Positions 44,736-54,027 of a stretch of DNA of 64,000 nt are shown here, piece by piece. The first letter of the stretch is position 1; every line of letters starts with the position of its first letter. The DNA comes from Candidatus Babeliales bacterium. Its GTDB lineage: Bacteria > Babelota > Babeliae > Babelales > Vermiphilaceae. The DNA is taken from positions 1-64,000 of the forward strand of contig DASZBJ010000029.1 of NCBI GenBank assembly GCA_035944115.1. Reading direction: 5' to 3'. The notes beneath the pieces are model-generated. The model was given only the letters and a program-made list of their open reading frames with translations, searched no databases and was not told the DNA's origin. The position numbers and the translations under genes are program-made.

Positions 44736-46250
44736 ATGAAACAATCAATTCTCTTTTTTTGTCTATTGCAATCATTAACCAATAACGCCGAAAGTCCTTT
44801 TTTCACCAGAAAAGAACAAGGAGTCCATTATCCTCACGGATTTTTAAAAGGAGTGGCCTCTTCAACATACCAAAATGGTGGACATAATTATTGGGAGTCC
44901 CTTGGATATAGGCCAAAAAGTAATTGGACCTGGTTTGAAAATAATTTTCATGCACGATTTATTCTCAATCGCGAGCGCCAAGGCGGAACATCGATCTGTT
45001 TTAAAAGCGATAGTCCTATCGACCGTGGCGAACGAGTTGGCACTTCTGCTGATGGCTGGAATCGCATGTTTGATGACATCCAACTTATTAAAGATCTAAA
45101 CTGCAATGCCTACCGCTTTGAAATACCATGGACAGATCTCAACCCGCAGCAAGGAGTATGGAACGAAGAAGCATTTGATTTTTTTGATAGATACATTGAT
45201 GCATTGCGCGATGCTGGCATTGAACCAATCGTCACTCTATACCACTGGGTGCATCCGCTTTGGTTTCATAAACTAAAAGCATGGGAAAAAGAAGAAAATA
45301 TCATCCACTTTGTCCGCTACTGCCAGGAAGTATTTAAACGATTTGGACACAAAGTCACCTACTGGTGCACCATCAATGAACCGACCGTGGTTAGCGTATG
45401 CGGATATATAATCGGATCACATGCGCCAGGTAAAAAAGATTATGCTTCTATGTTGCGACCATTTTGTAACGATTATTTATTATACCCATTCTCTCATAAT
45501 TATGTTTTAGCCGGTACCGTTTTAGGCAATTTATTTAAAGCTCACATAGAAGTATATGAAACGTTAAAAGTAATGCCACATGGTGAGCAAGCAAACATTA
45601 GTATTATACATCAGATGGCCCACTTTCAACCGAAAATAAAGGGCGGCATTAACAGCGTGCTTAATCCAATTAGCCGCATGCTTGCAAAACAATTTAACAA
45701 AAATTTTGCTCATAAAGTTTTTATGCGATTCTTTACCACAGGACATTTTGTTTATGACGTCCCTGGAGATAATCCTATAAAATTTGTAGATAAACGCGCT
45801 CCCCATTCACTCGATTTTCTTGGTCTTAACTTTTATGCAGACATGTTCTTTGGCCCTGGTCCAGAGCCGAAAGAAGATGAAGAAATGACCGATATGACCG
45901 TGTGGTCCATCCGTCCGCAAGCTATCTACAATGCCATCAAAGAACTTTCCCAGCTCCATGTTCCCATCATCATCACGGAAAATGGCATCTGTGATGCAAA
46001 AGATGATCGGCGTGAAAAATGGATCATTGGATATAATAACGCAGTAGAACAAGCAATCAGAGATGGTTATGATGTACGCGGTTACTGTTACTGGTCACTG
46101 CTTGATAACTATGAATGGAATATGGGGCATAACAAGAAATTTGGATTGTACGCTGTGAATACCCTCAGCAATAATCTGGCGCAAAAAGATCGGATATTGC
46201 GCAAAGGATCTTATGCATATCGTGATTATGTGCAGGTAGATCCTGCGTAA
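44736..46250 (+). CDS. Glycoside hydrolase family 1 beta-glucosidase
   Basis: A beta-glucosidase-like (beta/alpha)8 enzyme. The acid/base Glu lies in WCTINEPTV and the nucleophile in PIIITENGICD, both intact. Other GH1 features are GVASSTYQNGG (compare GxATSAYQ.EG), YRFEIPWTDLNPQ, TLYHWVHP and GYCYWSLLDNYEWN. The chosen ATG gives an N-terminal hydrophobic stretch (KQSILFFCLLQSLTNNA) that could be a signal peptide; an upstream in-frame ATG 84 bases earlier gives an additional basic extension. Neither start has a clear ribosome-binding site. Substrate is unknown. It would release glucose from glycosides, which is unusual for a bacterium that takes nucleotides from its host. Confidence 0.85.
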   Translation: MKQSILFFCLLQSLTNNAESPFFTRKEQGVHYPHGFLKGVASSTYQNGGHNYWESLGYRPKSNWTWFENNFHARFILNRERQGGTSICFKSDSPIDRGERVGTSADGWNRMFDDIQLIKDLNCNAYRFEIPWTDLNPQQGVWNEEAFDFFDRYIDALRDAGIEPIVTLYHWVHPLWFHKLKAWEKEENIIHFVRYCQEVFKRFGHKVTYWCTINEPTVVSVCGYIIGSHAPGKKDYASMLRPFCNDYLLYPFSHNYVLAGTVLGNLFKAHIEVYETLKVMPHGEQANISIIHQMAHFQPKIKGGINSVLNPISRMLAKQFNKNFAHKVFMRFFTTGHFVYDVPGDNPIKFVDKRAPHSLDFLGLNFYADMFFGPGPEPKEDEEMTDMTVWSIRPQAIYNAIKELSQLHVPIIITENGICDAKDDRREKWIIGYNNAVEQAIRDGYDVRGYCYWSLLDNYEWNMGHNKKFGLYAVNTLSNNLAQKDRILRKGSYAYRDYVQVDPA

Positions 46251-46266
46251 ATGCAAACAAAGTTTT

Positions 46267-46304
46267 AAAAAAAGCGCCTACTGAAAAAAGTAGGCGCTTT
46301 TTTT
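46267..46304. terminator. Bidirectional rho-independent terminator
   Basis: AAAAAAAGCGCCTACT pairs with AGTAGGCGCTTTTTTT around a GAAAAA loop, between the convergent beta-glucosidase gene and the exported-protein gene. Confidence 0.9.
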
Positions 46305-46311
46305 ATTTGCT

Positions 46312-46995
46312 TTAATCTGGCCATTGAAGCTCATCACAGCCATTACGCCATGGGCACTTTTGGTGCGTTGTACCTTCTCTGAGTTTAATTATTCTAAAAC
46401 TTGGCCACCAATTATTGTTATCTGCTGCATTTTTAACCGGAACAACAATGAGCGCAAAGTACTTAAATAGTGCTTGCCCCACAGATGAATAAAATTTGGG
46501 TTGTATCCCCCAACACAAACCTAGTTTGTAATCAACACCTTTCCTCTGTTCAAACATTTTTTGGGTAAATACCAATGGACAACCAGTATCAGGATTCCTT
46601 CCCCATACATCACCCACTTTAGCCTCCACTGTATGCACATCCTCAAAACCTATATGCAATCGCCAGTCATCAACACCCATCCATCCGGCGGTTTGTATTG
46701 CTTTCGGAACACCACCTACGCCAGTCTGATACGTCGAAGCATGTCCCAAGGTGTTTGGTATTGGAGACCTTGGACTAGTCTGCCAATCCAAAGACTCCTT
46801 ATTACACTTGTTCAGATCTTCTAGGGCAGAGGCTGTAGGCGTTGCGGCTGGTATAATTCGCCCAAAAGAATCTCCTCTAAAGTTAAATCTTGTATACATT
46901 TTCGCTAGTACCAGACTATAAACATTAATATTTATTGCATTAATCCCTTGCACACTCAAGAATAATGCTAGTGCGAACAGTTTTTTCATCATCAC
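46312..46995 (-). CDS. Exported protein of unknown function
   Basis: A 227-residue protein with a clear signal peptide (MMKKLFALALFLSVQGINA) and a Trp- and Gly-rich mature part. Segments such as WMGVDDWRLHIGFEDVH and CWGIQPKFYSSVGQALFKYF show no family recognised here. Two late Cys (CPWRNGC) could form a disulfide. It follows a bidirectional terminator and stands alone. Confidence 0.6.
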   Translation of the reverse strand: MMMKKLFALALFLSVQGINAININVYSLVLAKMYTRFNFRGDSFGRIIPAATPTASALEDLNKCNKESLDWQTSPRSPIPNTLGHASTYQTGVGGVPKAIQTAGWMGVDDWRLHIGFEDVHTVEAKVGDVWGRNPDTGCPLVFTQKMFEQRKGVDYKLGLCWGIQPKFYSSVGQALFKYFALIVVPVKNAADNNNWWPSFRIIKLREGTTHQKCPWRNGCDELQWPD

Positions 46996-47149
46996 CTCTA
47001 TCTCCTTTTATGTTATTAAAATCATACTATGTGAATTTATTATGAAAACAAAATAACATAAACCACTCCAAGCAGTCAATGGATTGTGGCGTTTGCGAGG
47101 GGAGCACTAGCGATTTGTTTGTTAATTCAATAATTTTAAGCAGCCAAAT

Positions 47150-47485
47150 TCAAATCTTTTCTACAATCACCGCTGTGCCATACGCAAGGATTTCTGTTGT
47201 AACAGTGTTGACTTCATTAGCATCAAATCGCACTCCAATGATAGCGTTTGCTCCTAGTTCTTGTGCATGCTCAATGAGTAAATCAAATGCCTCACTTCTT
47301 GTTTTTTCACACATGGCAGTAAACGTCTTATTCTTCTGAGCCCACAAAGATTGCAATCCAGCTACAAAACCCCCTACCGCGCCTGCAGACCGGACTGAAA
47401 TACCGCGTATTATCCCACAAGATTGAACAATTCTATATCCAGGAAGATCAAACGTTGTTGTAATCATATTTACATTGATTTTCAT
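47150..47485 (-). CDS. YbjQ/UPF0145-like protein, copy 1
   Basis: A 111-residue member of the YbjQ (heavy-metal-binding, UPF0145) family, which forms ring-shaped oligomers. Conserved features are TTTFDLPGYRIVQSCGIIRG, split as TTTFDLPGYRIVQ and SCGIIRG, ARSEAFDLLIEHAQELGANA-type helix (KTRSEAFDLLIEHAQELGAN), IIGVRFD and TTEILAYGTAVIV. No signal peptide. The cellular role of the family is not settled. It and the WD40 gene at 47612 form a divergent pair that is duplicated at 49455 and 49899. Confidence 0.85.
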   Translation of the reverse strand: MKINVNMITTTFDLPGYRIVQSCGIIRGISVRSAGAVGGFVAGLQSLWAQKNKTFTAMCEKTRSEAFDLLIEHAQELGANAIIGVRFDANEVNTVTTEILAYGTAVIVEKI

Positions 47486-47611
47486 ACAAACTCCTTATGC
47501 TACGTAACAATCTGATTCCACACACATTAATTTCTTATAGTAAAAATTGAAAAAATACATATAATAAAAACAGCCTACCCCATCTTTAAAAACTCTAAAT
47601 AAAATAAAACT

Positions 47612-49333
47612 ATGAACCATACAATAACCTATGCAATCTTCGCTGCTTTATCAATAACATGTTCCATAAAGCCGTCTGCTGCACCCGAAGATGTAAAAGG
47701 ACATGAATTGAACTATGCGATAGCAAAAAAAAAATATGAAAAATGCCTCAAAATTGCCATGCAAAGGTCACCCCAGGCTGCCCAAACGCATAATGCACAA
47801 CCGCTACAAAACAATTCTGTAAAGACAGTTCAACCACCAAAAAAATCATCTCCGTTGCTCGAAATGCCTCAAAGATCTTTACCGGCTATAACAGGTACAA
47901 ATATACAGCAAAATACAAAAGACGGCTTAGAATATGATGAAAAAGAACAAGAAGATAAAGAGATTCGCTCTCTCATTAATGCCAATGCTCGCATACGTCA
48001 CTTGCTCATAAATAATAGCGATCACTTAATCACAAAGGTAGCTGCATTACCCTTTGAAATAGGAAGACTCATAACTTCTTTTTTAGGACCAAACTTTTTG
48101 GATATAGTCATAAAAAGAAAAGAAACCGCTCTTGTTACTCCTCCTGAAATGTCTACAAGAGGATTTAAAAGAACATTGGCAAAATGCATAGCCATTAGCC
48201 CTGACAATAGCAGGATTCTAGTATCATATAACTTTCTACATGCACACGAAGGTAACGAAACTCTTACGATCATATATAATACTCATGGAATACCACTCTG
48301 CAATCTCGAGCATACCCAAGATCAAATAACATCTGCCAATTTTAATGCCAACGGCACATATATCATTACAACACATGAAGATAATACTCCTCCATGTATA
48401 TGGGATAGCGCCAGCGGAAAACTCCTTTATCAACTCCCTGAAGGTGATCTCTCAAACAACTTCTTTCAAGAAGATGTACAAAAAATAACTGATGCAATTT
48501 TTAGCCCTAATGATGAATTTATTGCTTCTCTATCAGATTGCAAAAACGTCATGCAAATTTGGAATGTAAAAAATAAAAAGTTGTTGTATATTCTTGAAAA
48601 TACTATGAATAAGAATGAATCGCCTAGAGACATCGATAATATATCTTTCAGCCCCGATAGCCAACGCATTAATCTTATATACACAGACGAACCATCTCTT
48701 CCACAAACATTTGATATCGCTACTGGAACTTTTCAATATGGAGATATAAAACATCCTAATATTTTATCTGTATTGAATTGTAGCACCAACGAGCGATCTT
48801 CTTTTAATCTATCTACGGAAGAGATTCCTGAACCTCCGTTTCTCCGTGGAAATATAGACCATCTAAGTAGCACTGTGACAATACGTCTGATCAAACCTGG
48901 TGGTGATGCCAACCTGCACACTTTCCAACTGGAAAAAACCTCAAACGTTTGGGGTGCTCAAGGGATATCTATAAGTCCCAATAATGAGTATGCCGTTTCC
49001 AGATCTGGCAACACCGCTACATTACATACGCTCTCACCACTATTTCCGGCAGTGGAAGCATATACACATGTCCAACCCTTTATTACTCAAGCGCAAGAAC
49101 TACGTGATCACGCACAAAGCACGCCCTATTTCCCCTTGGCGCAAATAACCGCAATACACTATGGTATCGCACGTTTGAAAGAAACAATCATTTCAAAAAG
49201 AGAAGATTTCGAACTGTACATCATAAAAATCTACAAACATATAAAAACTGAGTTTGCAAGGGGGCAAGAAGAAGCCCAATTACAAAATCGTATCAAAAGC
49301 ACAGCCGGTTTAGAAGGCATGAGTCTGGGGTAA
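47612..49333 (+). CDS. Exported WD40-type protein with F-box-like core
   Basis: A 573-residue protein with a signal peptide (TITYAIFAALSITCSIKPSAA), a low-complexity linker, then at residues 146-160 the short LPFEIGRLITSFLGP. This resembles the core of an F-box or similar LPxEI...I.SFL helix pair. A propeller region with degenerate WD40 repeats follows (for example CIAISPDNSRILVSY, ITDAIFSPNDEFIASLSD...MQIWNVKN, ISFSPDSQRINLIY). A C-terminal helical domain (FITQAQELRDHAQSTPYFP) is shared with the WD40 proteins at 18373 and 49899. F-box plus WD40 is the plan of eukaryotic ubiquitin-ligase receptors; a host-mimic role is conceivable but unproven, since the F-box match is short. Confidence 0.65.
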   Translation: MNHTITYAIFAALSITCSIKPSAAPEDVKGHELNYAIAKKKYEKCLKIAMQRSPQAAQTHNAQPLQNNSVKTVQPPKKSSPLLEMPQRSLPAITGTNIQQNTKDGLEYDEKEQEDKEIRSLINANARIRHLLINNSDHLITKVAALPFEIGRLITSFLGPNFLDIVIKRKETALVTPPEMSTRGFKRTLAKCIAISPDNSRILVSYNFLHAHEGNETLTIIYNTHGIPLCNLEHTQDQITSANFNANGTYIITTHEDNTPPCIWDSASGKLLYQLPEGDLSNNFFQEDVQKITDAIFSPNDEFIASLSDCKNVMQIWNVKNKKLLYILENTMNKNESPRDIDNISFSPDSQRINLIYTDEPSLPQTFDIATGTFQYGDIKHPNILSVLNCSTNERSSFNLSTEEIPEPPFLRGNIDHLSSTVTIRLIKPGGDANLHTFQLEKTSNVWGAQGISISPNNEYAVSRSGNTATLHTLSPLFPAVEAYTHVQPFITQAQELRDHAQSTPYFPLAQITAIHYGIARLKETIISKREDFELYIIKIYKHIKTEFARGQEEAQLQNRIKSTAGLEGMSLG

Positions 49334-49363
49334 ACGCATACACAATAATAAAACAAACAAATG

Positions 49364-49398
49364 AAAAAGTGCCTACTTTTTCGAGTAAGCGCTTTTTT
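49364..49398 (+). terminator. Rho-independent terminator after the first WD40 copy
   Basis: An imperfect stem of AGTGCCTACT against AGTAAGCGCT, followed by TTTTTT. An almost identical terminator ends the second copy, as expected if the whole unit was duplicated. Confidence 0.7.
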
Positions 49399-49454
49399 AT
49401 TTAATCCATTGAATGCTGTAATTTTACGCAGATAAATTCAAATCTTTTCTACAA

Positions 49455-49772
49455 TCACCGCTGGCCATACGCAAGGATTTCTGTTGTAACAGTGTTGACT
49501 TCATTAGCATCAAATCGTACTCCAATGATAGCGTTTGCTCCTAGTTCTTGTGCATGCTCAATGAGTAAATCAAATGCCTCACTTCTTGTTTTTTCACACA
49601 TGGCAGTAAATGTCTTATTGTTTTGAGACCATATAGATTGCCACCCTGCTACAAAACTACCGACTACACCAGGCGACCGCACTGAGATACCGCGCACTAC
49701 CCCAAGAGATTGCACAGCTCTATATCCAGGAAGATCAAACGTTGTTGTAATCATAGGTAAACCAATTTTCAT
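49455..49772 (-). CDS. YbjQ/UPF0145-like protein, copy 2 (frameshifted tail)
   Basis: A 105-residue near-duplicate of the gene at 47150. The two are almost identical over TTTFDLPGYR and the second half, but one base is missing near the 3' end (GCTGGCCATAC against GCTGTGCCATAC). The last strand TAVIVEKI is therefore replaced by QR and a stop. This probably weakens or inactivates the protein, because the lost strand belongs to the core sheet. Confidence 0.8.
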   Translation of the reverse strand: MKIGLPMITTTFDLPGYRAVQSLGVVRGISVRSPGVVGSFVAGWQSIWSQNNKTFTAMCEKTRSEAFDLLIEHAQELGANAIIGVRFDANEVNTVTTEILAYGQR

Positions 49773-49898
49773 ACAAACTCCTTATGCTACATAACAATCT
49801 AATTTCACACACATTCATTTCTTATAGTAAGAATTTAAAATATATATATAATCAAAACCGCTTACTTTGGTATTTAACCCCCTACACAAAATAAAACT

Positions 49899-51125
49899 AT
49901 GAAACACACAATAACCTATTCAATCTTAGTTACTTTATCAATAACATGCTCCATACAACCATCTGCTGCGCCCGAAGATGTAGAAAAACAAAAAGTCCTT
50001 CATGCCGCCGCGCAAAAAGCTCGCCGTGATGCCGCTGCACAAGAATATAGGCAGCATATTCGTGAGGCTATGCAGCAGTCATTACAAAAAAAACAAAGTA
50101 AAAATAATGCATCACAATCGCAAGACCTATCTGCTACGCCTCAAGAGGACGAAAAAGAACAAGAGGATCCAGAAATAACCGCTCTTATTAATGCCAATAC
50201 ACATGCTAGCCACCTTCTGATTGCAAAACCTTCAGAAGATGATGATGAAGATGAAAAAGAGCAGGTTGAGCAAGCAGAAGTCGATAAAAAACCCAGGGGG
50301 CTCAGCCAAAACAATCTCATCAGATTGGTGCAAAAAATAGCGCATGGTCTTCCTTGGAACGTAGACAGAATCATATATTCTTTTTTAAAACCAAGCGTTC
50401 TTGGTAGTGACTTGCCGCTAAAAGAGACTATAATTCATAGATCTAATTATGGGACCATAGCCTTTTGCCCAGACAGTAACGAGTTGCTGTTCTCATGTGA
50501 TACTTTTGTTAGCTCATCTAAATGCTTTTCACAGAACTCCATCATAAAGATATATAATTCTTACGGAGAGCAACTCTTGGTAAGTGAATATAAGACTATC
50601 CTAGAACAATACTCCTCTTTCCCACAGGCGTCCTCAAAGCCCAGTGACGACATATTAGACCACCTCCATCATCATGACTTCTTAATCCACTATACTCAGA
50701 CTCTTCTCGCACCTTTGAAAGAAATAGCTCCTATTGTCAGCACTGATAACCAATTCATGATTAGATGGTTCCCAACCAAGCATGAATGGTTCGCAAGCAA
50801 TAATAACGTCGTCTTGCTAGAAACTCCTGCAGTCTGGGTATTATATACGGCATTACCGTTGCCATCAGTTGGTGCATATATGCATGCACAACCATTTATC
50901 ACACACGCACAGGAGCTACGCGCTCAAGCAAAAAGCATGCCCTCTTTTCCCCAGAAGCGAATGACTAAAATCAACTATGGCATCGCACGGCTAAAACAAT
51001 CGATAACTTCGCAGCGAAAAGATCTCAAAGACCACATCTCACTCATCTACAAGCGCACCGCGGCAGAATTCTCAAAAGGAAAAAAAGAAGCTCGACAACA
51101 AAAGCTTAAATGCCAGATTCAATAA
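49899..51125 (+). CDS. Exported WD40-derived protein, shortened copy
   Basis: A 408-residue paralog of the protein at 47612. The signal peptide (TITYSILVTLSITCSIQPSAA) and APEDVE start are shared, as are the F-box-like element at residues 151-165 (LPWNVDRIIYSFLKP) and the C-terminal helical block FITHAQELRAQAKSMPSFP. The propeller is mostly lost: only about 170 residues remain between these elements, with one recognisable strand (IAFCPDSNELLFSCD). The linker is highly acidic (EDDDEDEKEQVEQ). The protein is open from start to stop, so it may still be made, but it cannot form a full propeller. Confidence 0.7.
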   Translation: MKHTITYSILVTLSITCSIQPSAAPEDVEKQKVLHAAAQKARRDAAAQEYRQHIREAMQQSLQKKQSKNNASQSQDLSATPQEDEKEQEDPEITALINANTHASHLLIAKPSEDDDEDEKEQVEQAEVDKKPRGLSQNNLIRLVQKIAHGLPWNVDRIIYSFLKPSVLGSDLPLKETIIHRSNYGTIAFCPDSNELLFSCDTFVSSSKCFSQNSIIKIYNSYGEQLLVSEYKTILEQYSSFPQASSKPSDDILDHLHHHDFLIHYTQTLLAPLKEIAPIVSTDNQFMIRWFPTKHEWFASNNNVVLLETPAVWVLYTALPLPSVGAYMHAQPFITHAQELRAQAKSMPSFPQKRMTKINYGIARLKQSITSQRKDLKDHISLIYKRTAAEFSKGKKEARQQKLKCQIQ

Positions 51126-51145
51126 GGTATCAATACTTCAGAAAT

Positions 51146-51181
51146 AAAAAAGCGCCCACTTTTTCGAGTAAGCGCTTTTTT
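51146..51181. terminator. Rho-independent terminator between convergent genes
   Basis: AAAAAAGCGCCCACT and AGTAAGCGCTTTTTT pair around a TTTTCG loop, serving the WD40-derived gene and probably lysS from the other side. Confidence 0.75.
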
Positions 51182-51202
51182 ATTTCTCTATAACGTTAAA
51201 AA

Positions 51203-52726
51203 TTATTCATGTCGCTGTTTTAATGTCGGAAATAAAATTACATCTTTAATGGACGTTGTATTGGTGAGCAACATCACCAACCGATCAATGCCGATACCCA
51301 CACCCGCAGTTGGTGGTAGCCCATACTCTAACGCATGTACGTAATCAGCATCATAATGATGCGCCTCTGCGTCACCCGCTTCTCGTGATTCAACTTGTTG
51401 TTTAAAACGATCGGCCTGATCAAACGGGTCATTCAGCTCATTAAATCCATTACTGATTTCCATACCACCGATAAACAACTCAAATCGCGCTGCCATATTT
51501 TTATCCGTTTCATCACGCTTTGAAAGTGGCGAAACCTCAATCGGAAATTGAATGATGAATGTCGGCTGTATCAATTTGCTTTCAACTAATGTTTCAAACA
51601 AGCCATACAATTTTTGTCCCCATGATGCGTGCTGAACCGGTACCGGCAGAACAATGCCATGTTTTTTAAGCGTTGCATCAATCTGCGCATCGGATAGATC
51701 AGCATCAGAGATATTACCGTACTGTTTTACCGCATCGCGCATACTCAATCGCAAAAATGGTGACTGAAAATCTATCTCACGATCACCAAACGGTAACTGC
51801 AACTTTCCATTTGATTCCATCGCCGCAGCGCGGATCAACTGCTCAGTAAAATCCATTGCATAATGATAATCTTTGTATGCTGTATAAAATTCGACCATCG
51901 TAAATTCAGGATTATGCCGTGTTGAAATTCCTTCGTTTCTAAAATTACGATTAATCTCATATACCCGTTCTAAACCGCCAACAACCAGTCGTTTTAAATA
52001 TAATTCCGGAGCTATCCGTAAATATAACGTGGTATCAAGCGCGTTATGATGCGTAGTAAATGGTTTTGCAGCTGCACCACCAGGAATTGGGTGTAACATT
52101 GGCGTTTCAACTTCCAAATACCCATTAGTATCAAATAAATTCCGCAGCGTTCTGATTACTTTTGATCGTGCAATAAAACGACTTTTACTTTCTTGATTAC
52201 TAATCAAATCTAAATATCGTTGTCGATAAATGGTCTCTATATCAGCAAGGCCATGAAATTTTTCAGGAAGCGGATGCAAACATTTACTTAATAGTGCATA
52301 CGACGATGCTTTTAATGTTATTTCACCCATTTTAGTTCTGAATGATACTCCAGAAACCCAGATAATATCGCCAATGTCCACCAAATGCTTGAGTTGCTCA
52401 AAAGTCTCTGCTCCGAGTTCATCCTGCCGCAGATATATCTGCAAGCGACCTGTCTGATCTTGAATGTTAGCAAATGCCGTTTTACCATGCTCACGAAATG
52501 CTAAAATTCTTCCTGCAATTGCATACTGCTTTTTTTCCGCTTGGTGATCAAATTCATCAATCACATCTTTACACGTGGCTGTCACCTCTTTGCCTGCAGG
52601 CCACGGCTCTAACCCTTGCGCACGCATCGTTTTTATTTTTTCAAGACGAATAGCATGTTCATTAGAGATGTCATGCTCGTTGCGGGGTTCATCTATCACA
52701 TTATTTTTTTTTATTTGATTATCCAT
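51203..52726 (-). CDS. lysS: Lysyl-tRNA synthetase (class II)
   Basis: A 507-residue class II enzyme that charges tRNA-Lys. The N-terminal OB-fold anticodon domain (IAGRILAFREHGKTAFANIQD, split as IAGRILAFREHG and KTAFANIQD) precedes the catalytic domain. Motif 1 lies around FDTNGYLEVETPML, motif 2 around NFRNEGISTRHNPEFTMVE (split as NFRNEGIS and TRHNPEFTMVE), and motif 3 is GLPPTAGVGIGIDRLVML. Length and motif order are normal. Confidence 0.97.
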   Translation of the reverse strand: MDNQIKKNNVIDEPRNEHDISNEHAIRLEKIKTMRAQGLEPWPAGKEVTATCKDVIDEFDHQAEKKQYAIAGRILAFREHGKTAFANIQDQTGRLQIYLRQDELGAETFEQLKHLVDIGDIIWVSGVSFRTKMGEITLKASSYALLSKCLHPLPEKFHGLADIETIYRQRYLDLISNQESKSRFIARSKVIRTLRNLFDTNGYLEVETPMLHPIPGGAAAKPFTTHHNALDTTLYLRIAPELYLKRLVVGGLERVYEINRNFRNEGISTRHNPEFTMVEFYTAYKDYHYAMDFTEQLIRAAAMESNGKLQLPFGDREIDFQSPFLRLSMRDAVKQYGNISDADLSDAQIDATLKKHGIVLPVPVQHASWGQKLYGLFETLVESKLIQPTFIIQFPIEVSPLSKRDETDKNMAARFELFIGGMEISNGFNELNDPFDQADRFKQQVESREAGDAEAHHYDADYVHALEYGLPPTAGVGIGIDRLVMLLTNTTSIKDVILFPTLKQRHE

Positions 52727-52900
52727 ATCGATTCATTCCATATCATTACGTATGATTATAATAGATGAAGTATACCGACATCCCGATAATTTGCCAAAAA
52801 AGCGACTCCCTCATACATACCCCTATAAACATTGTGTTTGCAGTGTATGTATGTCAAAATGTAATGCGATATAACAGATTTTATCTTAACTCGACCAATC

Positions 52901-53461
52901 ATGTTACCCATATATATTTTTTTCACTGCCGCTTTATTTCTATGGCACACTCCAGCTTTTAGCTGTGCCGATGCAAAAGAGAACTATTTGGAAGTTCACA
53001 GTAGTTTTTTCGTAGATTTCAACTGCAAAACTCCTATTGCATACTTACCAATACCACAACAATATAAATCACGAATACTACAAAGGGCTATACTCGGTCG
53101 CGAGAATAAAGGTGATATATGTTATCCAATACACTACGATATCAATCGACTATCTGTTAAAACAATGCGCGACGATCGACCCGCTTATTGGAATGACTTA
53201 TCACCTTCGCAAGCAAGGGTATTACATCACTTGCTTGATCGCCTACCCCGATGGATACCTCACAAGGTACTGAATACCATGAATGATGCAAACTCATTTG
53301 AAGATTTTCTCAAAAATCATATGCCTTATACTGAATCTACTGGCGAAGCTATTGCACATTTTTCACGCAAAACACGGTTTTCCACGATCCTTCATAATGG
53401 CGCACATCAATACCATTTCGTGCTCACCTGGCGACAGCCACACGCAAATAGACCGATGTAG
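52901..53461 (+). CDS. Small exported protein of unknown function
   Basis: A 186-residue protein with signal peptide (LPIYIFFTAALFLWHTPAFSC); the Cys just after the cleavage region is not in a standard lipobox. The mature part (DRLPRWIPHKVLNTMNDANS, FHFVLTWRQP-like end) matches no family recognised here. The start has no strong ribosome-binding site. Downstream is a hairpin of IS200/IS605 type. Confidence 0.5.
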   Translation: MLPIYIFFTAALFLWHTPAFSCADAKENYLEVHSSFFVDFNCKTPIAYLPIPQQYKSRILQRAILGRENKGDICYPIHYDINRLSVKTMRDDRPAYWNDLSPSQARVLHHLLDRLPRWIPHKVLNTMNDANSFEDFLKNHMPYTESTGEAIAHFSRKTRFSTILHNGAHQYHFVLTWRQPHANRPM

Positions 53462-53493
53462 TGAAACAACGACCTGGCCAATATATAAGAAAC

Positions 53494-53516
53494 ATCCCCG
53501 TGCTAAAGACGGGGAT
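53494..53516. repeat. Stable hairpin, possible IS200/IS605-type relic or terminator
   Basis: ATCCCCGT pairs with ACGGGGAT around a GCTAAAG loop. Ends of this kind (CCCCGT...ACGGGG) are common in IS200/IS605 elements; no transposase lies nearby. It is not followed by a T-run on the plus strand, which argues against a simple terminator. Confidence 0.35.
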
Positions 53517-53522
53517 ATGTAT

Positions 53523-53945
53523 TTACGCTGCTGAAGGAGTTAATACTTTATTTGTTTTAGGCTTCACAGGGTATAGCCTATTAAACTCACTCGCTATCTC
53601 GTGCAAGTCTGTTTTTGTATGAGTAACAAGGAATTTAAGCGCCGCGGATTTACATGCAAGCGGAAGACCTAATTCATCTCTATGCTCATCTTTATGATGT
53701 TTTTTTAATTCTAGATATAACTGTTTTTTAGAACCTACTTTTGCCAGTTCTTGTTGTAATTTTGCTTTAGTAACTTTTGAAGCAAGGCTAGGCGTGAACC
53801 ATTGCCATACTATGTAGCCCGCTACCAGAACTACACCACCAGCACCTCCCGCTACAAGCGCATCCCGAGGATCGGCTTTGGAATATTGATTCATTGACAA
53901 TGCGCTCAATACTATAAATGCATATGCGATTGTATTACGTTTCAT
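53523..53945 (-). CDS. Small exported membrane-anchored protein
   Basis: A 140-residue protein with signal peptide (RNTIAYAFIVLSALSMNQYSKA), a second hydrophobic segment (AGGAGGVVLVAGYIVWQWF) and a basic helical remainder. The layout, a signal peptide and a second membrane helix directly after it, resembles family A, but the sequence is different. Function unknown. Confidence 0.55.
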   Translation of the reverse strand: MKRNTIAYAFIVLSALSMNQYSKADPRDALVAGGAGGVVLVAGYIVWQWFTPSLASKVTKAKLQQELAKVGSKKQLYLELKKHHKDEHRDELGLPLACKSAALKFLVTHTKTDLHEIASEFNRLYPVKPKTNKVLTPSAA

Positions 53946-54027
53946 ATAGCTCCTATAAAAATATGTCCTCTATCTTTCCCAATTCAATATAATCAACCTA
54001 GATATTATCAGTGCACGAGATCTCTGT

